From: Catonia carolina
Lineage: Eukaryota > Arthropoda > Insecta > Hemiptera > Achilidae
Assembly (NCBI GenBank): GCA_035578175.1
Contig: JAQMRL010000008.1
Coordinates: 8,346,883-8,410,882 of the forward strand
Reading direction: 5' to 3'
Length of the DNA stretch: 64,000 bases
Part shown: positions 10,448 to 20,352 of the stretch, in pieces
Layout of the letters: each line of letters begins with the position of its first letter
Numbering within the stretch: position 1 is the first letter of the stretch
Program-made: the position numbers and the translations under genes
The notes under the pieces: model-generated
Told to the model about the DNA's origin: nothing
Database searches by the model: none
What the model saw: only the letters and a program-made list of their open reading frames with translations

Positions 10448-10720
10448 TTTACTACAAGTGTAAGGGTAAGCGCACAGTGGTCGCAGGTCGCTTACAAGTG
10501 GGAGCCTGCTAGTAGGAATAGGCCATTATATTCTAATCGGACGTCTCACAGTCTGGTGAGAACGCTGGTGGAGAAAGCTGCGCACTGGTCATTTGCGCAT
10601 ATCAGCTCACTGGTTTGTTTTGCATAAACCTGCCTGCTGCTTGCTAGCAGGTTGCTAAGTGTACTTGGCGTATTACTTAATGTGTACTTGGCGTAGTTAC
10701 TTGATGTATAATATGTATTC
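10448..10720 (+). repeat. Unknown element with GTAAGCG hairpin end
   Basis: It starts in TGTAAGGGTAAGCGCACAGTGG and shares roughly 60 bp with 1579-1640 in inverse orientation. It contains further short inverted repeats (CCTGCTAGTAGG, TGCTAGCAGG) and the direct repeat TGTACTTGGCGTA. Probably a non-autonomous DNA transposon or its end; the other terminus is not certain. Confidence 0.4.
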
Positions 10721-11005
10721 ATAAATAATAACATTTTGTTAATTAATTATAACATAGGTTTAAAAATATAACTTAAAAGATTATTACTGGCCAAAAAATG
10801 CTTTAATATATTGAATATCGGCAGTCAAAATGTTAAAAAAACATATTTCAAAGTAATCACAAGTCTTTCTTCCGGAAATACACTGTTGCTTGTGCAAGTT
10901 GCTCCATTGTTTTTTAAAACGAGTTCTACTTTAGACAATATAAAATTAAACATTTCCAGAGTCATTCTCATGCATTTAAAAAAACCTGTCTCTATCTTTT
11001 GTTTG

Positions 11006-11398
11006 CTGTTGTTTAGGTCATCAGCCGAAAGAGTGGTTTGAACCCGTAGAGGTTTTACTAAGTAAATCGAGGAGTGAGGTGGTTTACCATTGCCACAACT
11101 CACTGAGTGGAAAAGTACACTTATCAGCATGCCAGGCCCTCTGAAAAGCATATATTTTCCACTCTGCAAATGACACCTTCACTTCATTCACCACAGGGTC
11201 TGGCTGTATAATGAAATCCATTACTTTCAGAGAAGACAACTCTGATTAGTGTCTTTTGCACCTCTACCTCTTCTGTTCTTAAATGATTCAGTCATTTAAT
11301 TGGCTGACCATGTGATAAGAAACAGAACTATTTATTTTAGCCCTGCAACGAACAGATTGAGTGTAAATAATTTGACACTCCACTGTCTGTTATGGGCC
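11006..11398 (-). mobile_element. SINE-1 copy
   Basis: Minus-strand copy from the (AAC)n tail at 11006 to the 5' end GCCCATAACAGACAG. It contains the conserved hairpin in GGTCATCAGCCGAAAG. It is close in sequence to the 37178 and 47341 copies. Confidence 0.85.
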
Positions 11399-11701
11399 GA
11401 TCTTTTGTTTATTACGGAAAAAAAGATGATTATGCCGAACAAGTTTCTGTTCTTATTAATGTCGCTAACAGTATCGCCTTTAACTGATAATAATTTTGTT
11501 GAAACGTTTTCCATAAGAAATAATTCATTGTATTTGCTGCTACTGGAACTCATGTTGAATACCGACAGCTGAATGAAGGTTAAGCGTGTAGTTACATGCT
11601 CTCGCTATGCATGTTCGCCACCGTGAATCAGTATAAGACCCAAAAGCATAAGACATGTATCAAGCGTGTAACTCAAAATGTAACCATCACAAAATTCTTA
11701 A
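11399..11701. other. Spacer sharing homology with 15062-15190
   Basis: No gene recognised. The last 70 bases (from AAAAGCATAAGACATGTATC) match 15070-15135. The 13183-13330 segment continues the same match. Together they show that the 11702-13182 element interrupted one copy of a duplicated segment. Confidence 0.5.
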
Positions 11702-11828
11702 CCCTTCCTAACCCAGTGTGACATAGAAGTCACATTGGAGTGAAATAAAAGACATCAAAATTTTAGTTGTTAGCAAATACTTTGGATTAAAGAACGCTGG
11801 ATGTGAAGTGTAATCATTTTCTGTATCC

Positions 11829-11897
11829 TAGGCCGGAATCAAACCTGAGATCTCCGTTTTGCAGTGTAGCATGCTGGCCTTTTGCACCACAGAGGCG
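11829..11897 (-). repeat. tRNA-like SINE head
   Basis: On the minus strand this reads as a degenerate tRNA with A-box-like GTGGTGCAAAAGGCCAGC and B-box-like GGTTTGATTCC. Stems are imperfect and there is no free tRNA 3' end, so it is a SINE fragment and not a functional tRNA gene. Confidence 0.5.
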
Positions 11898-12191
11898 GCT
11901 ATTAGTTTCTTTTTTAAAAAAATTTTAGTTTTAAATATTTGTGTTTAATTACTAAAATAAAGTAGCATTTCTTTCTTTATTTTACCAATATTTTTTAATT
12001 GTAAAATTGTTTGTCTTAAATAATGACTAATATTAAAATTATATTTAGTTCTTTTGCTACAAATCTAAGTAAAAGAATATATTTTATTTAGGAAGCCTGA
12101 GCATGATTTTACTCATTAATATTGTTGGGAACTTTGATACCATGAAGTCCCAATGTCATGTACGTGTCAGGGGTAAAGGTCTAAAAGCAAT

Positions 12192-12590
12192 TTTGTTGTT
12201 TAGGTCAACAGCCGAAAGGCTGGTTTGAACCTCTAGAGGTTTAACTAAGTAAAAACGAGGAGTAAGGTGGTTTACCGTTGCCTTCCTCACTGAGTTGAAA
12301 GGGTATGCTTATCAGCATGCCAGGCCCTCTGAAAAGCACTCACTTTCCACCCTGCAAATGACACCTTCACTTCATTCACCACAGGGTCTGGCTGCATAGT
12401 GAAATTCATTACTCTCAGAGGAGATAACTCTGATTAGTGTCATTTACACCCCTACCTCTTCTGTTTTAAAATAGTTCAGTGATATAAGTGGCTGACTATG
12501 TGATAAGAAACAGAACTATTTTTTTTAGCCCTGAACCACACAGATAGAGTGCAATTAAAATAACACCACTCCACCTGCCCGTTTTGGGCA
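12192..12590 (-). mobile_element. SINE-1 copy nested in the piggyBac-like element
   Basis: Full-length minus-strand SINE-1. AAAAGCAATTTT before it and AAAAACAATTTT after it look like its target duplication. The following LINE-B used the same AT-rich site. Confidence 0.8.
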
Positions 12591-12605
12591 TAAAAAAACA
12601 ATTTT

Positions 12606-13081
12606 CTTCTTCTTCTTCAGCTTTTCCCTTCCTCAGGGGTCGCTGTTCCGTACTCTTCTCCTCCACTCCCTCCGATCCACCACATCCTCCTCGCTCAGGC
12701 CCTTCTCCCTCAAGTCGTCCGCCACGGCGTCTCTCCATCTTCTCCGGGGTCTCCCCCTCCCTCTCACCCCATCCACCACCAATCCATCCACAACCTTCCC
12801 CACATACTCCTCCTCCCTACGCATCAAATGTCCATACCACTGCAGCCTTCGTTCCTGAACCTTCTTGGACACTTCTATCACTCCCACAGACTCCCTTACC
12901 ACCTCATTCCGTATCCTATCTTTCCTAGTCTTTCCCTGCATCCACCTCAACATCCTCATTTCCGCAACCTCCAACTTGTTTCCCTGTCTCCTCGTCATAG
13001 GCCAAGTCTCACTCCCATATAACAATGCCGGTCTAATCACTGTCTTATATATCTTTCCCTTCATTTTTGTCCCAATCCTTC
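12606..13081 (-). mobile_element. LINE-B, 5'-truncated RTE-like retrotransposon tail
   Basis: The minus-strand frame 12633-13064 (143 codons) encodes a reverse-transcriptase C-terminal segment: YKTVIRPALLYGSETW, LRWMQGKTRKDRIRN, LQWYGHLMRR, and GRGRPRRRW. This tail is typical of RTE-like and related LINEs. The 3' end has a (GAA)n-rich tail. A 16-bp target duplication with one mismatch, beginning ATAAAAAAAC, flanks it at 12590-12605 and 13082-13097. The frame is open, so it is young, but it lacks the endonuclease and the RT core. It is GC-rich compared with its surroundings. Confidence 0.9.
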
Positions 13082-13385
13082 ATAAAAAAACGATTTTATT
13101 ACACTTAAATAACAGTAAAATGTATGAAATGTATGTACAGATATTTTTTTGTGTATAGTTGAAACATTTGGGATTGAAAGGGTTAAGTAATAAAATTTAG
13201 TTCATTACCCGTCACACTAAATAAATAAGGAGTAATGTAATTATTTAAAGAAAGTGAATCGTTTAAAATTCAATTGCAATTTAACATAACTTTATTGAAA
13301 ATAATGAAATATGAAAACCCTAAAAATACTGTGACGCTTATCGCTAAGGTCCGTTACGGGATCTAGGTAACTAAAGTCTAAAGTC

Positions 13386-13940
13386 ATGGTCTCATTCTGT
13401 CTCATATCCGGTATGGTATTTTAGTATGGGGTAATTCTAGCATGGGTAATATGAATAGGGTTTTTAAAATTCAAAAGAAAGCTATTAGGTGTATGGTGGG
13501 AGCTAACCAGCTAATCTCATGCAGGCCACTATTTAAGGAGCTTAAATTGCTTACAGTTCCCTGTCTCTACATTTTTCAGGTGATTATGTATGTTAGGCAA
13601 AATAATTTTATGCAGAATTTCAATGTTCACAATCATAACACGAGAAACAGGAATGATTATTATGTGGCTAATCACTCCACAAAATTGTTTGAACAAAAAC
13701 CTACTTATGCAGGGAGAAAATTCATAAATAAATTGCCCCAATCTTTAAAGTGTTGTGAGGATTTGAATTCCTTTAAAAAAAATTTAAAGAATTACTTGAT
13801 CGGTGAAACTTTTTATAGCGCACAAGAATTTCTTTCTTGATAGTAGTGATACATAGTGTGTTTCTTATATGTATTTCAGGTGTTACATCTGACGACATGT
13901 CCTATACTCCTCCTGGAGTCTCCAGGGCGCAGAAAAAAAA
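13386..13940 (+). mobile_element. LINE-D, 3' tail with intact C-terminal frame
   Basis: The frame 13442-13840 reads MNRVFKIQKKAIRCMVGANQ, CRPLFKELKLLTVPCLYIFQ, HNHNTRNRNDYYVANHSTKL and FINKLPQSLKC. It is the carboxyl end of a jockey/CR1-like non-LTR retrotransposon polyprotein. It is followed by about 90 bp of 3' UTR and a poly-A run ending at 13951. A second, broken copy lies at 44495-45190 and 46430-46500. The catalytic YxDD region is absent, so the copy is 5'-truncated and inactive. Confidence 0.85.
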
Positions 13941-13951
13941 AAAAAAAAAAA

Positions 13952-14311
13952 GTTTACAATTACAAATATTTATAACAACTAAAAGACTTACAAAATAAAT
14001 AATAAACTAATTATAATGGAGTATTACAGTAAATAACCTAAATAATTTACTTAGTACTACTTACAAATAATTATACACAAAGCACATACACAAAAACCGA
14101 ATATAATGCACATACACAAGATAATATAACAATAGTTAACCACTACAATGCTCGGATACGTAACCTGTACTACGCACCGATAGCCACTCAATAAACACTC
14201 GTCAAAGATTAAACGGATACTCAGTAATTAACCGCGCTCGGGTTTGTATAAATAGAATTTATATAGGCGGTTCAAAGAGCCTTCTCGAAAAACGCCGAAG
14301 TTCGATCAATA
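13952..14311. other. AT-rich spacer
   Basis: Low-complexity AT-rich DNA after the LINE-D tail; no gene or repeat end recognised. Confidence 0.4.
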
Positions 14312-14398
14312 ATCTTTTTTATTTCTATTTCATATAATGAATTAATATAATAATTTCACTAACCTTCTTTTTAAACTGTGTCACCTTTATTTTAATTC

Positions 14399-14440
14399 CT
14401 ACTTACACGTGTTTCAGTGGATCCACCATCATCAGAGTAA
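14399..14440 (-). ncRNA. Candidate hammerhead ribozyme motif, left arm
   Basis: Read on the minus strand: stem I strand TTACT, core CTGATGA, one extra T, helix II GGTGG...CCACT (closing pair G-T), then GAAA, stem III ACAC/GTGT, A at the predicted cleavage site, stem I partner AGTA. All conserved core residues are present. Stem III has no loop, as in minimal hammerheads that work as dimers. Confidence 0.55.
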
Positions 14441-14569
14441 ATGAAAAATTGAAACTAAAAAATGAGAAAAAATGAGATGAGATGAGAAAAAATGAAATTT
14501 ACAGAAGATGATACATCTTCTGTAAATTTTAAATAAATGAGAAAAAATTTTTTAGTTTCAATTTTTCAT

Positions 14570-14611
14570 TTACTCTGATGATGGAGGATCCACCGAAACA
14601 CGTGTAAGTAG
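14570..14611 (+). ncRNA. Candidate hammerhead ribozyme motif, right arm
   Basis: Core CTGATGA at 14575-14581, an extra T, helix II GGAGG/CCACC with one A-A mismatch, GAAA at 14595-14598, stem III ACAC/GTGT (14598-14605), predicted cleavage after A14606, and stem I TTACT paired with AGTAG. The unpaired T between core and helix II is shared by all copies and departs from the consensus hammerhead. Confidence 0.55.
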
Positions 14612-14739
14612 GAATTAAAATAAAGGTGACGCAATTTAAAAAGAAGGTTAGTGAAATTATTATATTAATTCATTATATGAAATAGAAATAATTTCAAACT
14701 GCAGGATGCATTATAAAGATTTATCTTTTTTATTTGTTG

Positions 14740-15184
14740 TCAAAAAATCATAACTAAGAAGTGTAAACAAATAACAATAGAATTAAAGGTGTTACAGGTA
14801 ATCAACCGACTCTTTCACAAATAGTTGTACAACAAAGACCCTACCTTATCTTACACAATAGCGCAGTCCTTTTAAATAAACTTTTTATGAATAGGTATCC
14901 TTTTATAGCTGACCCTATTGTTACTTTTTCATTCTATTATCTACTCTTTACCATTTTATGAATGAAGTACTAGAAATTTCTTGAGCCATATTCGTCTTCG
15001 ATATTGTCACAATACAATAACATTTTGAAATTATGCGAAGGACAGTATACTATCTATCTTACATCGGCCAATCCGAAAGCATAAGACATGTATCAAGCGT
15101 CTAACTCAAAATGTAACCACCACAAACACTTAAGTAATAAAATTCAGTTCATGACCCGTCACACTAAATAAGTAAGGAGTAATA
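14740..15184. other. Spacer, partly duplicated segment
   Basis: AT-rich DNA without genes. From about 15062 it is homologous to 11630-11701 plus 13183-13240, providing the unoccupied counterpart for the piggyBac-like insertion there. Confidence 0.5.
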
Positions 15185-16018
15185 CAGGGTGATTCACGAA
15201 GATATGCAGAAACTTTGGGAGCCCATTGTACATGTAAAAATAATGAAAAAAGTTTATATAAACATGGGTCCAAAAATGCTTCGTTACCGAGTTACGGCTA
15301 GCGAAAGATTTCTCCTGGATTTCAGCTCACCAGGTGAAATGAGGTCTTCCTGAAATTCTGGTAAGGTAGATTAAGGGGAGAATTCAATCGTTTCTTATGG
15401 TTTTTGACCTGATAAATTGAATAAAACAGGTCCCAGAACTGTAAGTTAAATAGTTTTTGAGAAAACCAGTGTCAAATGCATAAAGTGGAGTGAAAAAAAA
15501 CACATTTTTTCATCTTTGTTTTTCCGGTTAATTTTACCCTGTACTGTTATGAATAAAAACTCATTTAATCAAACATCTATTCGCTTTCTGTGTACTTTAT
15601 TTACACCGGTTTGTTCAGAATAAAATTTTCTACATGTTTTTTTCAAAAATTTTAACTGTTTCTCGGTGAAATAACAAAGTTATTCTTGCCCAAGACGAAA
15701 AAATTTGTTTTCACTCCATTTTTTGCATTTGACACTGGTTTTCCTAAAATATATTTAACTTACAATTCTAGGACCTGTTTTATTCAATTTATCAGATCAA
15801 AAACCATGAGAAATGATTGAATTCGCCCCTTAATCTACCTTACCAGAATTTCAGAAAGACCTCATTACCCCTGGTGAGCTGAAATCCGGGCGAAACTTTT
15901 GCTAGCCGTAACTCGGAAACGAAGCATTTCTGGACCCATGTTTATATGAACTTTTTTCAATATTTTTACATGTGCAATGAGCTCCTAAAGTTTCTGCATA
16001 TCTTCGTGAATCACCATG
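15185..16018. mobile_element. Foldback MITE with ~310-bp inverted arms, TA target
   Basis: The ends CAGGGTGATTCACGAAGATA and its near-complement at 15996-16018 extend as long inverted arms (for example CAGGTCCCAGAACTGTAAGT against ACTTACAATTCTAGGACCTG). TA flanks both sides. The paralogous segment at about 13231 (GGAGTAATGTAATTATTT) lacks the element, confirming the boundaries. The terminal GGGTGATTC motif resembles that of the mariner at 60693, but internal sequence differs. There is no transposase. Confidence 0.85.
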
Positions 16019-16458
16019 TATAATTATTTTAAAAAAGTGCATTGTTTAAAATTCAATTTCAATTTAATATAACTTTACTGAAAATAATGGCATATGAAAA
16101 CCCTAAAAATACAATAACATTTTGAAATTACCGTAAAACTAGTATTACTTACAATAATAAGCTCGCATCGACGGAACTCACGGACTAACTAGTCTACCAT
16201 TACAAATATCAAAGTGCAGTAATTCAGTTTACTGCTGATGACCAAAAAGGATACTAAATGTAGCTTAAGCCTAGTATTAAGGCTTATTTAGAATGAATAT
16301 TTATTATTTAGGATAAATTATTAAGAACAGTAAATAATACGATGGGATGTTTATAAAACGACATAGTTGTAAATATAATAAATCAATGTAAGAGTAAAAC
16401 TACAACTTGATGTCATGGTTAGAGCTGTCGCTATGATGTATTTAGAAAAGCACATATA
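16019..16458. other. Spacer continuing the duplicated segment
   Basis: The first ~100 bp match 13243-13330. The remainder is AT-rich, with no gene recognised. Confidence 0.4.
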
Positions 16459-17403
16459 ACGGGTGATTCAAAAAGAGCGCCGGTTTTTAAACGGCTGGTA
16501 AATTTTTGTTTATCGGTTGGCAACATTGTTAGACCTCATTTCTATTTCGGAGAACATTCCGATTGACCATTCAGTTGTAGTTTCTCTTGTTCGCAGTGTA
16601 GTACTCTCGCAGTCTGTGTCTAACCATGGAGAAGTTTACTATTGCACAACGAGTGTTAATCGTCAAAACATTTTACCAGAGTGGAGAGAGTTATGCGGCT
16701 ACTGTCAGACGACTTCGCGGTACTCTAGGACGTATTGAAGCACCGAATGAATCAACAGTTCGCAGGCTCATGAAAAAGTTTTTTGAGACGGGTTCAACAG
16801 TCGACCTTAAAAGTTCTGGACGTCGTCGTTCTGGCCGAACTGAGCAGAACGTTGCGTTGGTTCGTGACAGTGTGGCTGTTAGCCCAGCAAAATCAATACG
16901 TCGCCGTTCTCAACAATTGGGTTTACGATGTTCTTCTGTACGGAGAATTCTTCGGTACGATCTCCAATATCACCCGTATAAAATTCAGTTGCTGCACGAG
17001 AAACAATGTTGTTGCTCCGTGAACGGTTCCAGGATCTCGTAATTCCGACCATCAATGGCCACCAAGGTCGTGTGACTTGACGCCTTGTGACTTTCATCTT
17101 TGGGGTCATCTGAAGTCATTGGTGTATGCCAATAAACCCCCGAAACATCAATGACTTGAAGGAGGAAATTCGATGGGTTATCGGGCAAATGGAAGTCGAA
17201 ACTGGTCGTGCAGTAATATCCAATTTCATGGACAGAGTTGATGCGTGCCAGCGCAGTAGAGGAGGACACATGCATGACATCATTTTTCATACATGAAATC
17301 GGAAGGTAAGACGAACTTGTTGATGTATTTATTTTCAGTTTTTCAATCAAATAAATCTCTTAATTTGATATATCAAAACCGGCGCTCTTTTTGAATCACC
17401 CTA
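16459..17403 (+). mobile_element. mariner-like element, internally deleted copy
   Basis: The TA-flanked element has ends ACGGGTGATTCAAAAAGAGC and GCTCTTTTTGAATCACCC. The frame from 16626 is nearly identical to residues 1-122 of the intact transposase at 60800-61885. It then jumps near KIQL to the sequence around residue 258, an internal deletion of about 415 bp that removes the first two catalytic aspartates. Both terminal repeats are complete, so it could be moved in trans by the full-length copy. It sits in the intron before zinc-finger exon B. Confidence 0.9.
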
Positions 17404-17603
17404 TAGTAGCACTTCCAACCCCCGCATAATCCAGTCTTACTCTCGATGACGATCGTCAACTTATATCGCGTTACCAGTGCAGACTCACGGGTTTTATCAC
17501 AGTATTATGTCTTTGTAATTGTATTATTGTTTTAATTAAAATAATAAAACATTTAAAATTTGTTAGTTTGTATTTTAATTAGAATTATTATTTATATTTG
17601 CAG

Positions 17604-19021
17604 AAACCATCTGATGAATTTACTCAAAGTTTTGGTGAAGATGTATCTTCAACAATGAATACTCAAATTTTAAACGACGATGTATCTTCAAGTTTAAACA
17701 CTCAAATTTTAACAGAAGATGTACCTTCAACAATAAATACTCAAATGTTAAATGAAGATTTATCAACAGCTGCGATAAATTCTAATAATACAAAACAAAG
17801 CGATAGTACTAGTGGAAATCAAAAATCTTATTTTTTAATTGTGAAAGACGAAACAGATGACGATAATGCGATAAGTACTGATAATATTTTACGTAAAGAT
17901 AAAGATTGTAATTTACAAGAAAAAATCGAGAGTAAAACTTTTCGTAAAATAGATGATAATGAAAATATAAAAAATAATAATAATAAATATCGTAAAAAAG
18001 ATAATAAAAATATTAAAAATGAAAACGAAGAAAACGTATCGAAATGGAAATTAAAATATGAACGTTACCAGAAAAAAGAATACGTATGCGGTTTAAAATC
18101 ATGCGATAAAATTTTCAGTCGTTTTTGTGATCTGATTCAACATGATCGTTTGGATCACGAGAATATACCGATGGAAAAAACATGTAATATCTGTAGCAAA
18201 ATGTTTATAAATCAAAATCGAATTAAAATACATATGTCAACATATCATAGCGAGAAAAAATTTACATGCGATATCTGTGACGGTAAATTTTTATCGAAAG
18301 CTTCATTGAGATGTCATATGAAAAAACATAGTGGACTGTTTATTTGTAAAATTTGCGGTTTAAGTACAAGTTCAAATATGGCGTTAATTGAACATAGTAG
18401 AAAACATAGCGGAGAAAAACCGTTCATTTGCGATACATGTGGACGATCTTATGTTACCAAAACTAGTTTAACTTCACATAAACAATGTCATACCAAAGAA
18501 TTATTATTTAAATGCGATTTATGCGGTTATACTGCACATAATCATAGTTCAATGCATATGCATAAAGTTACGCATGGTATTAAAAATGCCGATTGTATTT
18601 GTGAAGTCTGTGGTAAAATGTTTAAATTTCCATCTAGGTTATATGAACATCGTAAGGTACATAATCCTAATAAAAAATTTATTTGCGATATTTGTAAATC
18701 ACCGTTTGCCAATAAATATCGTTTAACGATACATTCCAGAATACATTCAGGTGAACGTCCTTATACTTGCGATATTTGTAATAAATCGTTCGCGAGGCGC
18801 GATTCACTTAATGAACATATTCGTATACACACCGGTGAGAAAAAATATACATGTGCTCAATGTAATACTTCATTTTCGTTTCTGAAACCTTATAAATTTC
18901 ATAAATGCCCTCCTGAAGAACGTAAACCTAATAATGACGTAGTTACCCAAAAAAATACCGTTTCTAGTATTGATCCAGCAATTTTAAATCAAGAAGATGC
19001 AACACAGGGTATATTTAATTA
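17604..19021 (+). CDS. Terminal exon B: ten-finger C2H2 array of ZAD zinc-finger factor
   Basis: The exon starts after acceptor TTTGCAG (17597-17603) in phase 0 and ends at TAA 19019-19021. It begins with three tandem 13-residue repeats of the type EDVSSTMNTQILN, then an Asn/Lys-rich linker. Ten C2H2 fingers follow, from YVCGLKSCDKIFSRF (C-x4-C spacing in finger 1) to CAQCNTSFSFLKPYKFHKC. TGEKP-like linkers occur (HSGEKPF, HSGERPY, HTGEKKY). Finger order and spacing match exon A, pointing to exon duplication. Predicted DNA-contact residues differ between arrays, so the two would recognise different sites. Spliced to the ZAD exon at 2767-2925 it would form a second isoform. A separate gene using an unseen ZAD exon is less likely, since none was found between 6953 and 17603. 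Confidence 0.9.
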
Positions 19022-19085
19022 AAATTTTATTACTGCATGAATCTAAGCTTTGTGCAGCTGCGGGATGAAGGGGACAGACGAAGTA

Positions 19086-19425
19086 CAGTCCAGCCTCTCT
19101 TAGTTTGCTCCTAATGTAAACGAATAATGACGTCACTGAGCATGCGCATTATATCAAAATGTGTACATGCTGATTAAAAAGTAACAACTAAATACTTTCA
19201 AAAGTATTTAAATACAAAATACTTTTAAAAGTATTTTTATAAATGAAATTGTTAGGCCTACATCATATCATGACTGATGTTTTTAGTACTTTAAGTGCTT
19301 ATAATTTAAAAAATAGTTGACTTAAAGGAATACGACATCCGTAAAGTCGCGGACTCTAGCGTGCACCCTGTAGTAGCTGGCTTTTGTTTGTTTACAGTAG
19401 GAGCAAACTAACAACGGTTGAACTA
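19086..19425 (+). mobile_element. MITE-1 copy, TA target
   Basis: Non-coding element of about 340 bp with inverted ends CAGTCCAGCC..TCTTAGTTTGCTCCTA and its complement near 19400. TA lies on both sides. It starts only about 60 bp after the stop of zinc-finger exon B, so it probably lies in that 3' UTR. Other copies: 19591, 40662, 44594. Confidence 0.85.
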
Positions 19426-19590
19426 TAGGTTTATAGTTCCATGCTCGTAGAGGAAGTCTGTGTGCCGGCATGCGAAGTAAATGGTTGGACCAATTTCTCT
19501 TATACCGGGTGTCCCGCGGGGCGAGTCAGCTGTTTAACAACTGATTTTCGGAGACGAAGTTTCCCGGTTCAAATCCTAATAAAGGTGGTA

Positions 19591-20156
19591 CAGTTGAGCC
19601 GTTCTTAGTTTGCTCCTACTGTCAACAAACAAAAGCCAACTACTACAGGGTGCATGCTAGAGTCTGTGACTTTACGGATGTTGTATTCCTATTAAGTTAA
19701 CTATTTTTTAAATTATAAATACTTAAAGTACAAAAGTACTTACTTTAGCCAGCCGCATTGGCGTAGTTGGTAACTTGCTCGCCTCTCATCATGTGGTCTT
19801 GGGTTCGAATCCCATTCAGGTACGGCATATTTTCATACGTTACAAAAAAAAATCATTTCATCCTTCACCATCTGCATTAGCAGTAATTGCAGAACAGTCA
19901 GACGTTAAACCAAAAATAAAAATAAATAAATAAATAAAAAAAATAAAGTACTTATTACTTAACATCAGTCATGATATGATGTAGGCCTAACAATTTCATT
20001 TTGAAAAATACTTTTAAAAGTATTTTGTATTTAAATACTTTTGAAAGTATTTTGTTGTTACTTTTTAATCAGCGTGTACATATTTTGATATAATGCGCAT
20101 GCTCAGTGACGTCATTATTTGTTTACATTAGGAGCAAACTAAGAGAGGCTGGACTA
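19591..20156 (-). mobile_element. MITE-1 copy carrying a tRNA-SINE
   Basis: Inverse orientation, ends CAGTTGAGCCGTTCTTAG and CTAAGAGAGGCTGGACTA, TA on both sides. It is interrupted at about 19743 by the SINE at 19744-19955. Confidence 0.85.
19744..19955 (+). mobile_element. SINE-2 (tRNA-derived) copy
   Basis: A-box-like TGGCGTAGTTGGTAAC and B box GGTTCGAATCC sit in a tRNA-like head. The tail contains CCATCTGCATTAGCAG, GACGTTAAA and an AAATA-rich end. AAGTACTTA is duplicated on both sides. Related heads occur at 24355, 24530, 28119, 32760 and 36723. Confidence 0.85.
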
Positions 20157-20352
20157 TAGTTACTTTTAATATGGATTTGAATACTAGACAGTGGTTACCG
20201 GTGTACTTTGATGGTTGGGGTTCAATTAACCATACTCTCCCAGGAATGGTCGGGCTGGGTATGTACAAGACTACACGTCATACACATCATCCTCATCTCA
20301 TTGAGTCATGGGGTTGCTTAATGTTCTGAATTGAACAGATTGCAACATACAG

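Larger units (their letters stand above)
11702..13182. mobile_element. piggyBac-like element carrying three nested insertions
   Basis: TTAA lies at 11698-11701 and 13183-13186. The ends are CCCTTCCTAACCCA and, inverted, CCCTTTCAATCCCA. A short hairpin GTGACATAGAAGTCAC lies just inside the left end. The paralogous segment near 15135 reads CACTTAAGTAATAAAATT without the element, so the TTAA insertion is directly visible. The interior now consists mostly of a tRNA-like SINE piece, a SINE-1 and a LINE fragment; no transposase remains. Confidence 0.8.
14325..14722. mobile_element. Head-to-head pair of retrozyme-like units (palindrome)
   Basis: Two copies of a unit of about 165-185 bp face each other around a centre near 14513 (ACAGAAGATG / CATCTTCTGT). 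ATCTTTTTTATTT flanks the whole insertion (14312-14324 and 14723-14735), a 13-bp target duplication. The single unit at 33484-33646 has a 13-bp duplication too. Each arm holds a hammerhead-like core (see 14399-14440 and 14570-14611). There are no coding frames. Such inverted dimers suggest twin-priming or template switching during retroposition; this is inference. Confidence 0.7.
19503..20352 (+). mobile_element. SINE-3 copy split by MITE-1
   Basis: A tRNA-derived SINE. The 5' part (19503-19590) contains AGTCAGCTGTTTAACAACTG and B-box-like GGTTCAAATCC. The 3' part (20157-20352) contains TCAATTAACCATACTCTCC and CATGGGGTTGCTTAATG. The two halves are separated by the MITE at 19591. Other copies on the minus strand at 26567, 54420 and 59605 show the continuous order. 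Confidence 0.8.

Noticed and set aside
12584..12928. Proline/serine-rich plus-strand frame
   Set aside because: It is the antisense of the LINE-B reverse-transcriptase tail on the minus strand.
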